From: Lumbricus terrestris
Lineage: Eukaryota > Annelida > Clitellata > Crassiclitellata > Lumbricidae
Reading direction: 5' to 3'
DNA length: 64,000 nt
NCBI GenBank assembly: GCA_949752735.1
Contig: OX457044.1
Coordinates: 15,925,985 to 15,989,984, forward strand
In this document: piece by piece, positions 54,917 to 64,000 of the stretch
Layout: every line of letters begins with the position of its first letter
How positions within the stretch are numbered: the first letter of the stretch is position 1
Program-made: the position numbers and the translations under genes
The notes under the pieces: model-generated
Database searches by the model: none
Seen by the model: the letters and a program-made list of their open reading frames with translations, nothing else
Told to the model about the DNA's origin: nothing

Positions 54917-57900
54917 ATAGGTAAGTAAGTAAGTAAGTATTTTCTTTATTACTCCACTTGCAAACGCACAATGGGACACAGAACATCAATATAATACATA
55001 GAAGTAATAATAGGTAATAAAAACATGCAAAATTTAAAATCAAAAGTTAAATATAATATAATTACTAAACTATCATCGTCAATCAAGTTAACTATATAAC
55101 ATTCTGGTGATAAATCCCTTTGCAATCAACGAATAACAACGTGGTATTTCAAGATTGTGTGATCGGGGCCTAAGGGAGTAACCAGTTACACGTTCAGGTG
55201 GAAGAAGATAATGGAGGACATGCCCGGGGTCACAGAGGATAGAAGAAAAGAGGGATACATCTGCCTTGGAACATAACATGTCAAAAGTAGGGGTGTTAGA
55301 GGGCAAAAAACCCTGTCTTATCAACTTTCTAATAATAGCGGACAGACGATTCCTCTGACCCTCATTTGCAAAACCCCACCATGCTGGCGAAGAATAAAGC
55401 ATTCGCGCGACTGTGGTGGAACGTACAACATCATGTAGTCGGCTGCCAGTCAAACCATGCGACACAAGGACACGAAGTGCATAAAAAGATTGCTTTGCTT
55501 TACAGACAATGTTATCAATGTGCTCAGAAAAACCCAACCTATATGAAAGCGTAATACCCAGAACCTTAACTGTATCAACTCGTTCAATCCCAATAATGGG
55601 GGGAGGGCAATCAGAAGTTTTGGAACGGGGACGCCTAAAGATGACTTCACATGACTTGCTATGATTGAGGCGCAAGTTACAATTTCTAGCCCACTCTGCA
55701 ATGTGATTAAGTTCAGCATCAGTAGTGTCAATATTAGATGCAGGAATAATTAGGTAACAGTCATCAGCATATTTAAAAAGTCTATTACCTACAAATAGTA
55801 GCTTTAATCCAGAAATTAAGGAAAGAAAGTTGACTGGCCCAAGGCCAGACCCTTGAATAATGCTTGCATTAATGCACTTGAAAGATGAGGTTATGCCACC
55901 GAACTTAGTGCAATGCACTCGGTTATGTAACAAAGCAAGAACCCAGTTGTAAACAAAGTCAGGAATCGGCATAGAGGCTAACTGTACAGCCAGACTATCA
56001 TGTCTTACAGTATCAAAAGCCTTAGAAAAATCCAAAGATACCAGACGAACATATGGTTCACATTTAACTGACTCAAGTAAATGGTGAGTTAAAGCAATGA
56101 GCGCAGAAGTAGTCGACCCAGAGGGTCTGAAAGCAAATTGGTCAGAATATATGCAGTTCTCATCAGGATTAGTCAGAATTGGATAGTAGTATTTATGCAC
56201 AACAAATTTCTCTAGAATTTTACATAATACAGGTGTAATAGAAATTGGGCGGAAATCAGCCTCAGAATCAGGACTAGACATTTTTGGAATAGGGGTAATT
56301 TTGCTCTCCTTCCATTGAGGAGGGATATACGATTCAGACAAAGATCTTTTAAACAGGTATGATATGGGTGCTGACAAAAGATGAGCCATGCTTGACAGGA
56401 GCCATGACGGGAGCCCATCAGGTCCAACTGACACACCACGAATAGACGATAGGGCACGGAAGACATGGAATTCCTCCATGACCACGGCCTCATCAGCGGT
56501 GACTGTTGCTTTTGCTGTAGGTTTCGCATAATGCAGGTCCGTAGATGTTTTCCCGTAGTGTAGATTAAGACTGTCAGCGGTGACTTTGCTATCGTTACAT
56601 AAGTAATCCCTGGACTCACCGCGTAGCCGTCTCACTTCAGACCACAAGTTACGTGAACCACGCTCAAGGCCGTCAAAACTGGTCTCGTTTTTCTTTGCGA
56701 TTAGATGGTTGATTTGAGCGGCAAGAGACTCTGCAGCTCCATGTCGGCCGTGTCGATGCATATGATTTCTCTTTCTCAGCAGATGTTTAAGATGAGGTGT
56801 CATAAATGGTGGATCACGTGCTTTAATTGTAATTCTTTTCAGTGGAAAAAATAAGTCCAGTGTTGCTTTCATGAAGACATAGAAGGATGAAAAAGCTATT
56901 TCAATCGATTTGCAATTGTAAATGAAATTCCAATCCTGTTTTGAAAGATAGTCCTGCATCACGATGAATGACCCGGGTGTACGAAGACGCAGGTCATGGA
57001 TTGTCCTTTCATTTGATATGCCAGTTTTTTCGAACGTTTTCTTGTGGTCAGATGTCATAACCACAGCCGAATGTTTCGTTCGGACAGCAGATCTGATGGT
57101 GTTTGAGAATCGGTAAAGAGGCTCGGTGGCATAAACTCTGTCCAGCGAGTGGCCTTCATGGGTGGGACCCTCAAACTCGATGCTAAGGCCCATCCGCTGA
57201 AGTTGGTCAGATGGAAGGCTATTAAAGTCACCGGCAATAATAGCAACAGGAAAACTTGGAAGAGAAGTGATCTCGTCAAGAGTTTCCTCAAGAGCAGAGA
57301 GGAGGCAGTCTGTAGCATAGGATGGTTTAGGCGGATGATAGAGACCTCCGATAACGAATTCCCGTTTGCTGGCTTTAACCTTTATCCAAAGCAGTTCAAT
57401 TCCCTGAACGTATGGTGTAACTGGCTTGAATATCTCAGGTTTAAAACATGCTTTACAGTAAATAGCTATCCCTCCTCCAAGACGACCATTCCTGTCAAGT
57501 CGAAACAAGATATAGTTGGGGATATTAAACGATGCGTCAATGTGACGTTTCTTTAGCCAGCTTTCAACAATGATCGCAACATCAGGGTCGAAGGAAAGAA
57601 GGTCAGCAGCTAATTGTTCGATGGCGTGAGGTTTGGCTATACTTGTGGGGTTGAGGAGGAAAAGCGAAGGTAAAGGCGTAATCAGAGGCTCATCAGTTGA
57701 ACATGGTGATAAAGCAGGTGTTGTAGAGTAGTTTTCACACGGCAGATTAACTAATGTTCTAGGTCGTAGATGACGTTTGATATATCCGACACGGCGATGG
57801 ACATTGTCAATCACAGGGATCGGAATGCCAATAATGTTATCTGACCTCTCGAAATTACGTCCAAAAGAAGTTCCACTCGTAGACGCAGTCGTTCTATGGT

Positions 57901-58430
57901 GTCGGCCAGCTCTGGTTCCACGGAAACGAAGAACGCCAGCATCATTCAATTTTGAAAGTAAGTTACGATCAGGAAAACCAGTCAGACTACGTCGACGCAA
58001 GGACAACAGTGCCGACCTGCTGTACGTTAGTTGTGCACCAGCGCTATATGAATCGAACTGCGTCATGCGATGTGTTATGTAATCCAGATGAACGACGGTA
58101 AATCCAGATCATAATTGCACGATGAATTTATCTAAACTGAAAATCATGCCAAACAATATTCCAAAACACAACGGAAGCCGTGCATAACTGTCGTAAAATA
58201 AGGCGTCCGTCCAGTGACACATCACCGCGTGGATAAGAGAACGATTTACGCATCGAATATGTAATAAATGAAAGAATATTCGCAAATGCGCACTCTACGT
58301 TATGATCGACACCTGGAAATAAAATGTTGTATGAAAACAATTAACGAAGAAGACATAAAATCCATATTAGATCGAAAAAATTCAAAAATAAACAAAAGCG
58401 GCAGCCATATCGCGCGGCGCCATCCAACCT
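54917..58430 (-). mobile_element. Near full-length LINE with (CTTA)n tail
   Basis: In minus orientation it has a 5' region of about 360 bases, one long ORF, a 3' untranslated region of about 150 bases and a TTAC/CTTA tandem tail (54917-54937). The 5' boundary near 58430 is approximate. A truncated sister copy lies at 43927-44490. No ORF1 is visible. Confidence 0.82.
55088..58066 (-). CDS. APE-type endonuclease and reverse transcriptase of a LINE, intact 992 codons
   Basis: This polyprotein nicks the target DNA and copies the element's RNA there. Residues 1-130 are a basic, Ser-rich N-terminal region with no recognised domain. The apurinic-endonuclease-like domain spans about 135-345, with the metal-binding pattern FLLNPTS (136-142), VESW (167-170), AGDFNSLP (278-285), LDRVYA (308-313) and SDH (339-341). 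The reverse transcriptase spans about 545-815: FRPISITP (605-612), LVSLDFSKAFDTVRH (675-689), IIQGSGLGP (736-744), the catalytic KYADDCY (765-771), NLRLNHSKSCEVIF (797-810) and VKVLGITL (833-840). All key residues are present and there is no stop or frameshift, so the copy may be young. The ATG at 58066 is the first in frame. It belongs to the jockey/CR1/L2 superfamily; the exact clade is not determined. Confidence 0.9.
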   Translation of the reverse strand: MTQFDSYSAGAQLTYSRSALLSLRRRSLTGFPDRNLLSKLNDAGVLRFRGTRAGRHHRTTASTSGTSFGRNFERSDNIIGIPIPVIDNVHRRVGYIKRHLRPRTLVNLPCENYSTTPALSPCSTDEPLITPLPSLFLLNPTSIAKPHAIEQLAADLLSFDPDVAIIVESWLKKRHIDASFNIPNYILFRLDRNGRLGGGIAIYCKACFKPEIFKPVTPYVQGIELLWIKVKASKREFVIGGLYHPPKPSYATDCLLSALEETLDEITSLPSFPVAIIAGDFNSLPSDQLQRMGLSIEFEGPTHEGHSLDRVYATEPLYRFSNTIRSAVRTKHSAVVMTSDHKKTFEKTGISNERTIHDLRLRTPGSFIVMQDYLSKQDWNFIYNCKSIEIAFSSFYVFMKATLDLFFPLKRITIKARDPPFMTPHLKHLLRKRNHMHRHGRHGAAESLAAQINHLIAKKNETSFDGLERGSRNLWSEVRRLRGESRDYLCNDSKVTADSLNLHYGKTSTDLHYAKPTAKATVTADEAVVMEEFHVFRALSSIRGVSVGPDGLPSWLLSSMAHLLSAPISYLFKRSLSESYIPPQWKESKITPIPKMSSPDSEADFRPISITPVLCKILEKFVVHKYYYPILTNPDENCIYSDQFAFRPSGSTTSALIALTHHLLESVKCEPYVRLVSLDFSKAFDTVRHDSLAVQLASMPIPDFVYNWVLALLHNRVHCTKFGGITSSFKCINASIIQGSGLGPVNFLSLISGLKLLFVGNRLFKYADDCYLIIPASNIDTTDAELNHIAEWARNCNLRLNHSKSCEVIFRRPRSKTSDCPPPIIGIERVDTVKVLGITLSYRLGFSEHIDNIVCKAKQSFYALRVLVSHGLTGSRLHDVVRSTTVARMLYSSPAWWGFANEGQRNRLSAIIRKLIRQGFLPSNTPTFDMLCSKADVSLFSSILCDPGHVLHYLLPPERVTGYSLRPRSHNLEIPRCYSLIAKGFITRMLYS

Positions 58431-58480
58431 GATGTGGTATAGGGATATATATATAGGTATAGGGATACATTCATTCATTC

Positions 58481-58785
58481 ATTCATTTCAAGAATTTATA
58501 TAGCGCCTCTTCAAGAAATCCACTCAGAAGCGCTCCCAATCCAACCACGGTGAAACAAAAAAGTTTTAAGGAGCTTGTAGAAGACTGATGAGTCAACCCT
58601 TGGTAGCAGGCGCACCTGCAACGGGAGACTATTCCAGACAGATGGACCTACAACTGAGAAAGCACGACGCTGACAGGTTGAGGTTTCAACACGTGGGACC
58701 AAAAGCTTCCCACTAGAGGCAGAGCGAAGGGCTCGGCGAGCCAGGACAACAGATACTGGACGGCAGAGCTCAACAAGTCCGGGAT
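58481..58785 (-). pseudogene. 5'-truncated CR1/L2-like LINE 3' end
   Basis: The minus strand reads RRALRSASSGKLLVPRVET, then RRAFSVVGPSVWNSLPLQVR and FYKLLKTFLFHRGW, the conserved end of CR1/L2-clade ORF2. The 3' tail follows with AGGCGCTATATAAAT and (GAAT)n at 58470-58510. It stops at about 58785 against the fold-back fragment. Only about 95 codons remain. Confidence 0.78.
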
Positions 58786-59250
58786 GTTACCGTAACATCG
58801 TGCATTTTGGTGCTGCAAGCAAAAAATTGATATTTTTAGTTCAGGAAGAAATTCTAAGAAAAAAGTGACATAGTGCCAGCTGGAAAAATGGGGTTAAATT
58901 TTCCACTTTTATTCCACTGGAAGTTTTCCAGGAACATTAGCTCAGAATGTGGAAAATGATCATAATAAGCTGAATTTTTCAGGATAGGTGTAGGAATATG
59001 AAGGAAATAACATCCCAAAAGCCCAAACCGATTCCACTAGAACTCTTTCTCAAAACCAAGATGACGTCCAAAATGGCCGTCATTTTCCAAAGGCAGTGAT
59101 TACAACCCGAAAAAACCTTGTATGAATCTGAATTGTCCAGAGTAGGTGGAGGGATATGATCGGAATAACATCCCAAAAGTGGCAAAAGATCCACGTGCAA
59201 TGGCAAAATTATACGATAATTATTATTTTTGCTGCAGGTCTACAGTCCAC
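58786..59250. mobile_element. Fold-back element arm, partial
   Basis: From AAGTCCGGGATGTTACCG onward it matches the left arm of 18862-20765 (GTGCATTTTGGTGCT, then CCAAGATGACGTCCAAAATG). Only one arm is present. Confidence 0.75.
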
Positions 59251-59635
59251 TATTATAAAATATTTACTGTCATAGCAAATGATCCTATATCAATGATATC
59301 ATAACTACTATAATGAGCGTAATGAACTGTTAATATAGTATTTTTTAAAGGACTATAATTGTTCAACTGAAATTAGCAGCTCAAATTCAGTGTATACATG
59401 TACGTCTCATCTTTCGAATTTCAAAGTGTTTTATTTCTTGAGCAATTAGCAAAAGAACACGCTACATTTCTTCCCGATTCGGTCATTGAATCCGTCTTGC
59501 TTCTTTTGTCAACCATTCGCAAACTACTTATCCTAATAGTTACCTGATCAGCAATTCAGGACCTTCATAAGCAACGAGGACAAGCCGATTCAAATGATCA
59601 TGGTATCAAACGCCGTCGATATTAATTAGGTGGCT

Positions 59636-59669
<34 letters not shown>

Positions 59670-60277
59670 TACTTTATTGATCATCGTATACATGTATACC
59701 TACAGCATAGCACAAACAGCAGTTGAAAAGGTCACATGCCTAATTTTAGGCCTAATAGTCGTAATGGCATCTGGCACACTCAAAATATGGCTTCGTTAGT
59801 GAACAAAGACCTACCTGGCATTGTTCAACTCAGTCTTAAGCCGCGTTTGAACATCATTTTATGGTTTCCTTTGAAATTGAACTCAGTTTAAAATTTTATG
59901 TTTATTTATATAATTGGGGCTTAGTAGACTTGAGGGCGATGTTAGTAAGACAGCAAGCCACCAGCCTTTGCAGGCTCCTGTTGCAAAGTACCTATAGTGT
60001 CCCATGATTGCATCAATAGATTTTTATGTGCAATGAACAACTGCATTTATTCATTCAAAAATGTTTCAAACTACATGCAGGGCCTAAGGTGTGACAGCTG
60101 GTTCTGTTGGTGCTGCTGATGTTGCGATCATTCGATGTAGGCCTAAATAATAAATATGGCCTACACTCGTTACGAGTATTATGTTGACACTGCTCCGGAA
60201 CAATATCAGAAACGAGCTAGGTCTAGTGAACATGGTGAATAAAGAAATTATTATAATTTATATTGGTATGTTTATTG
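59251..60277. other. Start of unit E, non-coding
   Basis: The unit sequence begins at about 59510 and matches 14710-15240 of unit A. A short retroposon tail with (AATC)n lies at 59639-59748, interrupting GGTGGCTTTTAGGCCTAAT. No gene is seen. Confidence 0.5.
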
Positions 60278-60984
60278 GGTGTAGGCCTACGGACATATGA
60301 ACGGTGGTCATTCGAACGGACGACACTTGACTGGCAACACTTTAACAGCCGACAGAAGAACGAGCCGACAATAGAACAGGTAATAGTAGGCTAATAGTAA
60401 TAGAACAGGTGACTCTTAACCGAAACGTCATAAGGGTGGGCCAAAAAAGAAAGATCCCCTAGGTTTTTTGCCCATGTCTTGACCAAAGGTTACAATTTCC
60501 AAATGAAATTTTAGTCTTTTAAAGACAATTCATATTTACACATGATGACCAGATTTCATTAAAATATTTCAAACAGAACAAAAGTTATATCACTTTTATT
60601 GAGGCCACCCACCTTTTTTTACGACAGGTCTCAATAAATTCATTCAAATGCAAACCACTAATTTCTTGCAAGGAATAACTATCGAGAATCAAAGGAACGG
60701 GTTACACGCGCAAAGCAGGAATTTTAATGTAGCCTATTTAGGCTCAATTGAACATTTGTCACACAACTAGATATTGAACTATTTAGATCTGCAAGTCCAA
60801 GACAATAAATGTTTGATTGCTTTTAAATTTTACAAGCTTCATCGATCAATTGTCCACCGGTTATCTGTCGCTCGTTCAACTGTCCGGCCGTTCAATAGTC
60901 TCAGCGGTCATCTAATACACCGTTCTACTGTCGCCGTTCTACAGTCGCACGTTCTTTTGTCGTCCGTTCAAATGTCATGGAACC
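60278..60984. mobile_element. Fold-back element FB2, complete, 8-bp TSD
   Basis: The TSD GTTTATTG is exact at 60270-60277 and 60985-60992. The inner arm sequence GAACGGACGACA (left) is the inverse of TGTCGTCCGTTC (right). The right end TCATGGAACC gives GGTTCCATGACA when inverted, the same terminal pattern as FB1 (GGTTCCACGACA). Subrepeats of CGTTCTNNTGTCG fill both arms. A mariner-like fragment sits inside at about 60434-60620. Confidence 0.83.
60434..60620. mobile_element. Mariner-like element, left-end fragment
   Basis: AGGGTGGGCCAAAAAAG and the following arm match the copies at 1317 and 3199. No right end is present. Confidence 0.65.
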
Positions 60985-61221
60985 GTTTATTGAACTCTTA
61001 AACTACTCCTCTCATCAACGAAATATTTTGTTAAGATTATGTTAGCTTAAAACTCCACCAATACAGTATAGTGTAGAAAATTTAAAAACTTATTGTGGAT
61101 GGGAACATCTCCTTCAAAGCCCTTGCCCTTCTCGGCTATGCGCCTCAGCGATCGTCTTTCGGGAGTTCATTCGACTCCCACCCCACACCGTACCTATAGA
61201 TTCTCACCAGAAGAGAGGACT
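60985..61221. other. Non-coding part of unit E
   Basis: Matches 37216-37451 of unit C. No gene is seen. Confidence 0.45.
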
Positions 61222-61480
61222 GGGGGCCCGATAGCGAAGTGGATAATACGCTGGAGTAGAAAGCGAGAGGTTGCGAGTTCGCGCCCCGTACTGGCGGACG
61301 TGCTTTATAGGCTGCTGTTAGCGCCGATTCTTGCAGGCTGTCTGTTCTGTTGGTGGTTAATATTTATGTATTCTGTAGTCTGAGTCCCTGTGAATTGCTT
61401 CAATTGCATAATTGTACACTGTAGGCCTAACCGGTTGCGTTCTGTCAACCGGATTGTTGAATAAACGAAAATTATTATGA
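61222..61480 (+). mobile_element. tRNA-derived SINE (unit E copy)
   Basis: GGGGGCCCGATAGCGAAGTG at the head, GCGAGTTCGCGCC as B box, and the same body and AATTATTAT tail as 37452-37735. It sits at the same place in the unit, so the insertion predates the C/E duplication. Confidence 0.78.
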
Positions 61481-63167
61481 CATCAGTTGTATGGCAGCTT
61501 TGCCCGCAGCAGCCCGCTGACGTCGATTTCGATCCAGTTTGGAACACAAGTCTGTTGTAGAAGTATCCTAATAGGCTATTAACGAATGACAAATATATAA
61601 TCGTCTAAAATCTAAATTGTGATGTGATGCGCCTTTTAAACATCACAAGGCCGTTTAACATGGCAGTCTAATATATCCAATGAGTAGGCTAACATTGAGT
61701 ATCGTTTTCATTGAAAATGCTCTGTGACGAAATACCACGTTTTGGCGTCTATTCATTTATCTTATGAGTCTGGATCTATAATGCTCCATTGACGTCATCG
61801 TTACTAATCCAAGCGTTCGAAACAGCTTCATGATAATAATTATGAGTTCCTTTCTTTGTTAATCTTGCTTCATTAATCAATGTTCCTCTGGCGTCACTAC
61901 CGGTACTTACTTAGTTGAGCTTGGATGCTACACTGGGTGACTGGAAGGACTTTCCTGCTACCAAACTCTAACCAACACAGATGGAGAGAAGAACACAATC
62001 AATTTTTGCATGACATCTCAACCTAACAGTCTCGTTAACTACCGGTGATGTATACGCGTATGGAACTAATAATCCAAGTACTTAGCGAGTGAAAAATGTC
62101 AGCTGTCCACTAGATTTGATTGATTGAAAGTCACACACAATCAGCAAAGATGATTCCTAGATCATAGCATAAAATATGTCAAAAATGTAATGAAAATAGC
62201 AACTCAAAGTCAATTCAAACACATGCATAAGAGGCCTAATCAAACTGAAATTTTCACACGCAAAACAAGCGCAGGACTATATGGTCATATTAATATTATG
62301 CACATTATTAAGGCTGCTTGTTTTCAATATAAAATTTATAATGGGTCTCTGGTAATAATAACCCATTTCATTTTGAGACATATGCTGTTCCCCTGGAATA
62401 AAAATGCTACGTTTATCTTGAAAATGATATTTTTTAGGGTATGGTCACAATTCTTGTTATATGTATTTCTGCCGTGAAACTAACATTGGATCATTTTCTG
62501 CAGGAAAACTAAGTTCTTCACCGTTTGGAGCCATTACCCTATACGATTTTTCAAAATGTCAAAGAGAATCACACTAAGCCGACTGAAACCGAAAAGTAAT
62601 TTCATAAACTTTTGTAGGTTGATTTCACAAACAGAAATTATATGAAGAAAATAAAACAACACAGGAAATAGTACAAAAGGCACACATGAATGGTTTTTAC
62701 TCATGACACTACATTTCCACGCTTGCGTCATTTCCTGCAATAATTGTTCGTCTTACGCACCGCGAACTATTGATGCTGTGAATGAATGAATGCATGACTT
62801 CCATCTAGGTAGTCTTGGGATTCTTTTCTTAATTATGGATAAATCATGTTATTGGGAGGCATTTGCTATAGCAATGCCTCACAAAATAACTCCGTCTCAA
62901 TATCAAGTAGACGGTAGCTGTAATATCTCGCTTTGAATGACTTTGCACTCTCAACAGTGAGAGAAAAATTAATTTTTTTCTTACTTTTCTTCAAATTACT
63001 TCTGGTCCTAGTGTTGGGATTTTTTTCTGCAAGCTTCTTTGATGAAAATTATGCAGAAGAAAATTATATGAAAATGTCTATTGGCAGAGCGGCATAAGAA
63101 AAGCAAAGATATTATATGATGTTGTAGGTCGGCCGATTTAGAAAAAGCTTTTCTTCTGCATGAATTC
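61481..63167. other. Non-coding part of unit E, 3' of the zinc-finger gene
   Basis: Closely matches 37736-39302. No gene is seen. Confidence 0.5.
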
Positions 63168-64000
63168 TTATGTGAGATTTGGTTGTTCGTCAGAGTGGTG
63201 TCTCTCGTGACTTCTCAGATTAGAAATATTTGAGAATCTTTTCTGACAAACTTGACAAATGTATTGTTTATCTCCGGCGTGTGTTCTCAAATGACTCTTT
63301 AGATGACTGTGTTGTCGAAAGAGAGTCTCACATAAATGACATAGATACGGTTTCTCTCCTGTATGAATTTTCAGATGATATCGCAGACCGTAAGAACAGG
63401 AAAACCATTTTTGACACTCCGGGCATTGATAGGTTTTTTCTCCTGCATGAATTCTGCTGTGATTCTTTAAAAACGAACGTTGTGAGAATGCCTTTGGACA
63501 TAAGTCGCACAGATGAGGCTTCTCTCCAGTATGGATTCTTAGATGACGTTTTAGGCTTCCGCATTGAGTAAAACTTCGTTTACATAAGTGGCATTGATAT
63601 GGCTTCTCTCCAGTATGAGATCTCATGTGAGTTTGCAGCACACTAGATCTTGAAAATCCTGTGCAACATAACTGGCACAGAAATGGTTTCTCTCCTGTAT
63701 GGGTTTGAACATGCCTTTGAAGACTAGAAGAGAGAGAAAAGTCTTTACGACATATGTCACATTGAAATGGTTTCTCCCATGTATGGGTTCGAACATGCAT
63801 ACGCAGACCAGAAGAGCTATAAAATCTTTGTTGACATGTGTCACATTGAAATGGCTTCTCTCCAGTATGGGTTCTCATGTGAACCCTCAGAGAAGAACTA
63901 TGTGTAAATGCCTTCGAACATAACTGACATCGAAATGGCTGTTCTCCAGTATGGAATGTAAGATGGACCTTTAAAGAGATAGATCTAACAAATTTTTTCG
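63168..64000 (-). CDS. C2H2 zinc-finger protein, unit E copy, 5' part outside window
   Basis: The minus-strand frame is open to the window edge (first Met inside at 63878, but the frame clearly continues upstream as fingers). Nine complete C2H2 fingers and part of a tenth are seen, and the protein ends SDEQPNLT as in unit C. The terminal finger [20 protein letters not shown] is retained. Compared with unit C there is one extra finger ([20 protein letters not shown]), so finger number differs between these close copies. No disruption is seen in the visible part. It is probably a nuclear DNA-binding protein. Confidence 0.85.
   Translation of the reverse strand, partial: KKFVRSISLKVHLTFHTGEQPFRCQLCSKAFTHSSSLRVHMRTHTGEKPFQCDTCQQRFYSSSGLRMHVRTHTWEKPFQCDICRKDFSLSSSLQRHVQTHTGEKPFLCQLCCTGFSRSSVLQTHMRSHTGEKPYQCHLCKRSFTQCGSLKRHLRIHTGEKPHLCDLCPKAFSQRSFLKNHSRIHAGEKTYQCPECQKWFSCSYGLRYHLKIHTGEKPYLCHLCETLFRQHSHLKSHLRTHAGDKQYICQVCQKRFSNISNLRSHERHHSDEQPNLT

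Larger units (their letters stand above)
44505..59250. repeat. Segmental duplication unit D of the zinc-finger array
   Basis: Positions 44505-45729 match 11405-15240 of unit A minus its insertions. Sequence resumes at 48804 after a 3.1-kb composite insertion. The stretch 49480-51250 is near-identical to 27890-29690 of unit B. Positions 51450-52740 are near-identical to 17370-18660 of unit A. Later parts match A and B. A SINE and a full-length LINE are unit-specific insertions. Confidence 0.8.
59510..64000. repeat. Segmental duplication unit E (continues past the window)
   Basis: Collinear with unit C: the same SINE, the same flanking sequence 61485-63165, and a zinc-finger gene at the edge of the window. 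Confidence 0.75.

Overview
This is an AT-rich, intron-era animal (metazoan) genomic window, not a prokaryotic one. It holds no operons or ribosome-binding sites and is dominated by transposable elements: hAT, Tc1/mariner, Helitron, CR1/L2-like, RTE-like and restriction-endonuclease LINEs, tRNA-derived SINEs and fold-back elements. The only recognisable host genes are C2H2 zinc-finger genes. The frequent palindrome AGGCCTA and the repeat mix suggest a marine invertebrate, perhaps an echinoderm or other deuterostome. That assignment is a guess, because no species-diagnostic gene is present.

Layout. Positions 1-7380 are mainly mariner-type repeats, a hAT-like element and unassigned DNA. From about 7380 to the end the window is a tandem array of one ancestral segment, each copy carrying a poly-C2H2 zinc-finger gene on the minus strand. 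The units are A (about 7380-23100, gene 16815-17849), B (24535-34654, gene 29391-30941), C (34655-43860, gene 39303-40466), D (44505-59250, gene 50899-51933) and E (59510-end, gene 63168 to beyond 64000). Non-coding flanks align between units except where elements have inserted, so one unit often shows the empty site of an insertion in another. That lets many elements be delimited with exact target-site duplications (TSDs).

The zinc-finger genes fall into two groups. C and E keep the terminal finger; A, B and D lost it through a shared TAA codon. A and D also share a 161-bp retroposon insertion that breaks the 5' end of the reading frame. B has an 8-bp frameshift in its last finger and an internal two-finger duplication. 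D is a mosaic: its 3' side is B-like, including a 145-bp MITE absent from A, and its 5' side is A-like. The array therefore shows birth, decay and recombination of a lineage-specific zinc-finger cluster.

Mobile-element highlights are: (1) a 5'-truncated LINE with a YMDD reverse transcriptase and a C-terminal restriction-like endonuclease, inserted exactly in a (TAA)n tract whose empty counterpart survives in unit B; (2) an apparently intact 992-codon APE-endonuclease plus reverse-transcriptase LINE in unit D; (3) three fold-back elements with GGT...ACC ends, exact 8-bp TSDs and inverted repeats made of short subrepeats, which may be an undescribed group; (4) a 1.9-kb near-palindrome in unit A; (5) several nested hAT insertions; (6) a non-autonomous Helitron. 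Nothing here looks like a metabolic or defence gene cluster. The zinc-finger/transposon interplay is the main biology.
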